Source of the DNA: Undaria pinnatifida
Lineage: Eukaryota; Sar; Phaeophyceae; Laminariales; Alariaceae
DNA length: 64,000 nucleotides
Assembly (NCBI GenBank): GCA_012845835.1
Contig: JABAKD010000004.1
Location: forward strand, 1,614,001 to 1,678,000
Direction: 5' to 3'
Shown here: in pieces, positions 62,901-64,000 of the stretch
How the letters are laid out: every line of letters begins with the position of its first letter
How positions within the stretch are numbered: position 1 is the stretch's first letter
Notes under the pieces: generated by a model
Database searches by the model: none
What the model was told of the DNA's origin: nothing
Seen by the model: the letters and a program-made list of their open reading frames with translations, nothing else
Made by a program: the position numbers and the translations under genes

Positions 62901-63260
62901 TCGAAAGCTAAACAGATACCTGTTACAGAGCTAACACAAACATTATGTGCAGTATGTGATAGAACCACACGGCAATGTCACGAGCATCAAAGAAACGAAC
63001 AAACCATCGTGTCGATGGTATCGATCGGCCACGCATGAACGTGTTTGCGCAAAACAAAAACGGCCACAAATCTTCCCCGAATAAATCCATCTCTTAAGCA
63101 GCTGGCGCCCATCTACTACAAAAACGCAAACACCACAATACGTCAGATCCAAAGCATCAGCCCAACCCAACACAGCACCAACACAGCAAGACCCCGGGCT
63201 TGGCGAAAAACTAACAGCTTAACCCTGTAGCACCAGTTGACTCCTCCAACAAAGCAGGCG

Positions 63261-63352
63261 GACTCAACGTCAACATCGCAAGATCTTCGACTCGCTCTCA
63301 AGCAAGCGGAGTCAACGTCAACATCGCAAGGTCTTCGATTCGCTCTGGTAAC
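63261..63352 (+). repeat. 46-47-bp direct duplication
   Basis: GACTCAACGTCAACATCGCA, AGATCTTCGACTCGCTCT is followed by GAGTCAACGTCAACATCGCA, AGGTCTTCGATTCGCTCT. Two units only. Confidence 0.8.
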
Positions 63353-64000
63353 CGCCGAGCTGCTTGCTTAAAGCCATCACAACGCCGCCAGATGGCCCAC
63401 CCCTCCAGCCATCAGCACCGACCAGTACAAAGGAATGCACCGTGCACATGGTTGACAAAATTTGACAACGGTGTCGCGCTCATTACCCCCAGCAGCCAGC
63501 ATCAAAACGGTGAACAACTTGTCAGCGAGCACCAAATTCGCCGGAAAAATCACAAGAGCGTTACTGACTATTTTCCGGCTTGCACCAAAATGGCAGACAC
63601 AGATCGAACGGCTTAGCCCTCGTACACCCAGGGAGCCGTGCACGCGTCCCACTCGCACACGCCCCTGCAACGCGGAGAAGGCAACACACAACAACCGGGC
63701 AAGTTAACCCATCGAGCGACATGGTGGACACACACAGAGACAACGTGCAAAAAAAAAGATTTGACAACAGAGCAGGTTCAACAATCGAGCGACACCGCTG
63801 ATAACCCTAACCTTGCCCACAATTAAATGACATCGAAGAAGGTACACCCCGTGAGACAGGTCTCACAGAGGAGCCTGTTGTAGAGTTCCTTTGCACACAA
63901 GGTTCAACCCGCTGGCGTCCAAGCCCAACAACTTTCAAGCTCTGACGCACGCACAAAGGGTCCCATGAACACGCAGTGGCACAAATTTGCAAGTCAAAGA
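63353..64000. other. No gene recognised
   Basis: Sequence is A/C-rich on the plus strand with overlapping frames of 60-105 aa on both strands; none shows a domain or splice structure that I can defend. The window ends here without a boundary feature. Confidence 0.4.

Overview
The window looks like nuclear DNA of a eukaryotic alga, most probably a brown alga or close stramenopile relative. Three things point that way. Two genes can be assembled from spliced exons with GT-AG introns. One encodes an ankyrin protein whose N-terminal and C-terminal blocks resemble, from memory, the large brown-algal ankyrin family. The other begins with a heterokont-style plastid leader: a signal peptide followed by Phe at the predicted cleavage site. 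No database search was possible, so the taxon is an inference. Nothing prokaryotic is visible: there are no operons, tRNA or rRNA genes, or CRISPR arrays.

The region is gene-poor and packed with repeats. From 1 to 28 kb I find almost only repeats: a 2.2-kb element with ~200-bp terminal inverted repeats (282-2448), a tRNA-derived SINE family with poly(A) tails, TTAA-flanked piggyBac-like MITEs, a TA-flanked Tc1/mariner-like MITE (20200-20383), long foldback hairpins, a 460-bp local duplication (25.1/25.9 kb) and many unnamed dispersed families.

From 28.3 to 37.6 kb lie an isolated exon-like segment (28321-28519), a small unassigned minus-strand ORF (28667-28897) and the ankyrin gene (29147-37586, three exons, 663 aa). 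Both of its ~3.2-kb introns are full of the same repeats.

From 37.6 to 52.8 kb the sequence is almost wholly MITE-derived. Arrays at 39.84-40.62 kb, 44.12-44.46 kb and 45.5-46.35 kb appear to be tandem amplifications of the ends of MITE families present elsewhere in the window. A 5-bp GGGTC array covers 47.38-47.92 kb, and a Ty3-like integrase scrap lies near 41.9 kb.

From 52.8 to 57.2 kb is a candidate plastid-targeted rhodanese-domain gene (53084-57196, four exons, 239 aa) preceded by five CCAAT/ATTGG boxes. From 57.2 to 64 kb there are further MITEs, a SINE, a GAGAGCTC-rich minisatellite, a poly(A)-tailed retroposon and a decayed PIF1-family helicase (about 61069-61692).

Family names used below (A, B, C, D, E, F, G, H, J, K, L, M, N, O, P, Q, R, T) are local labels for repeats recognised by comparing copies inside this window.
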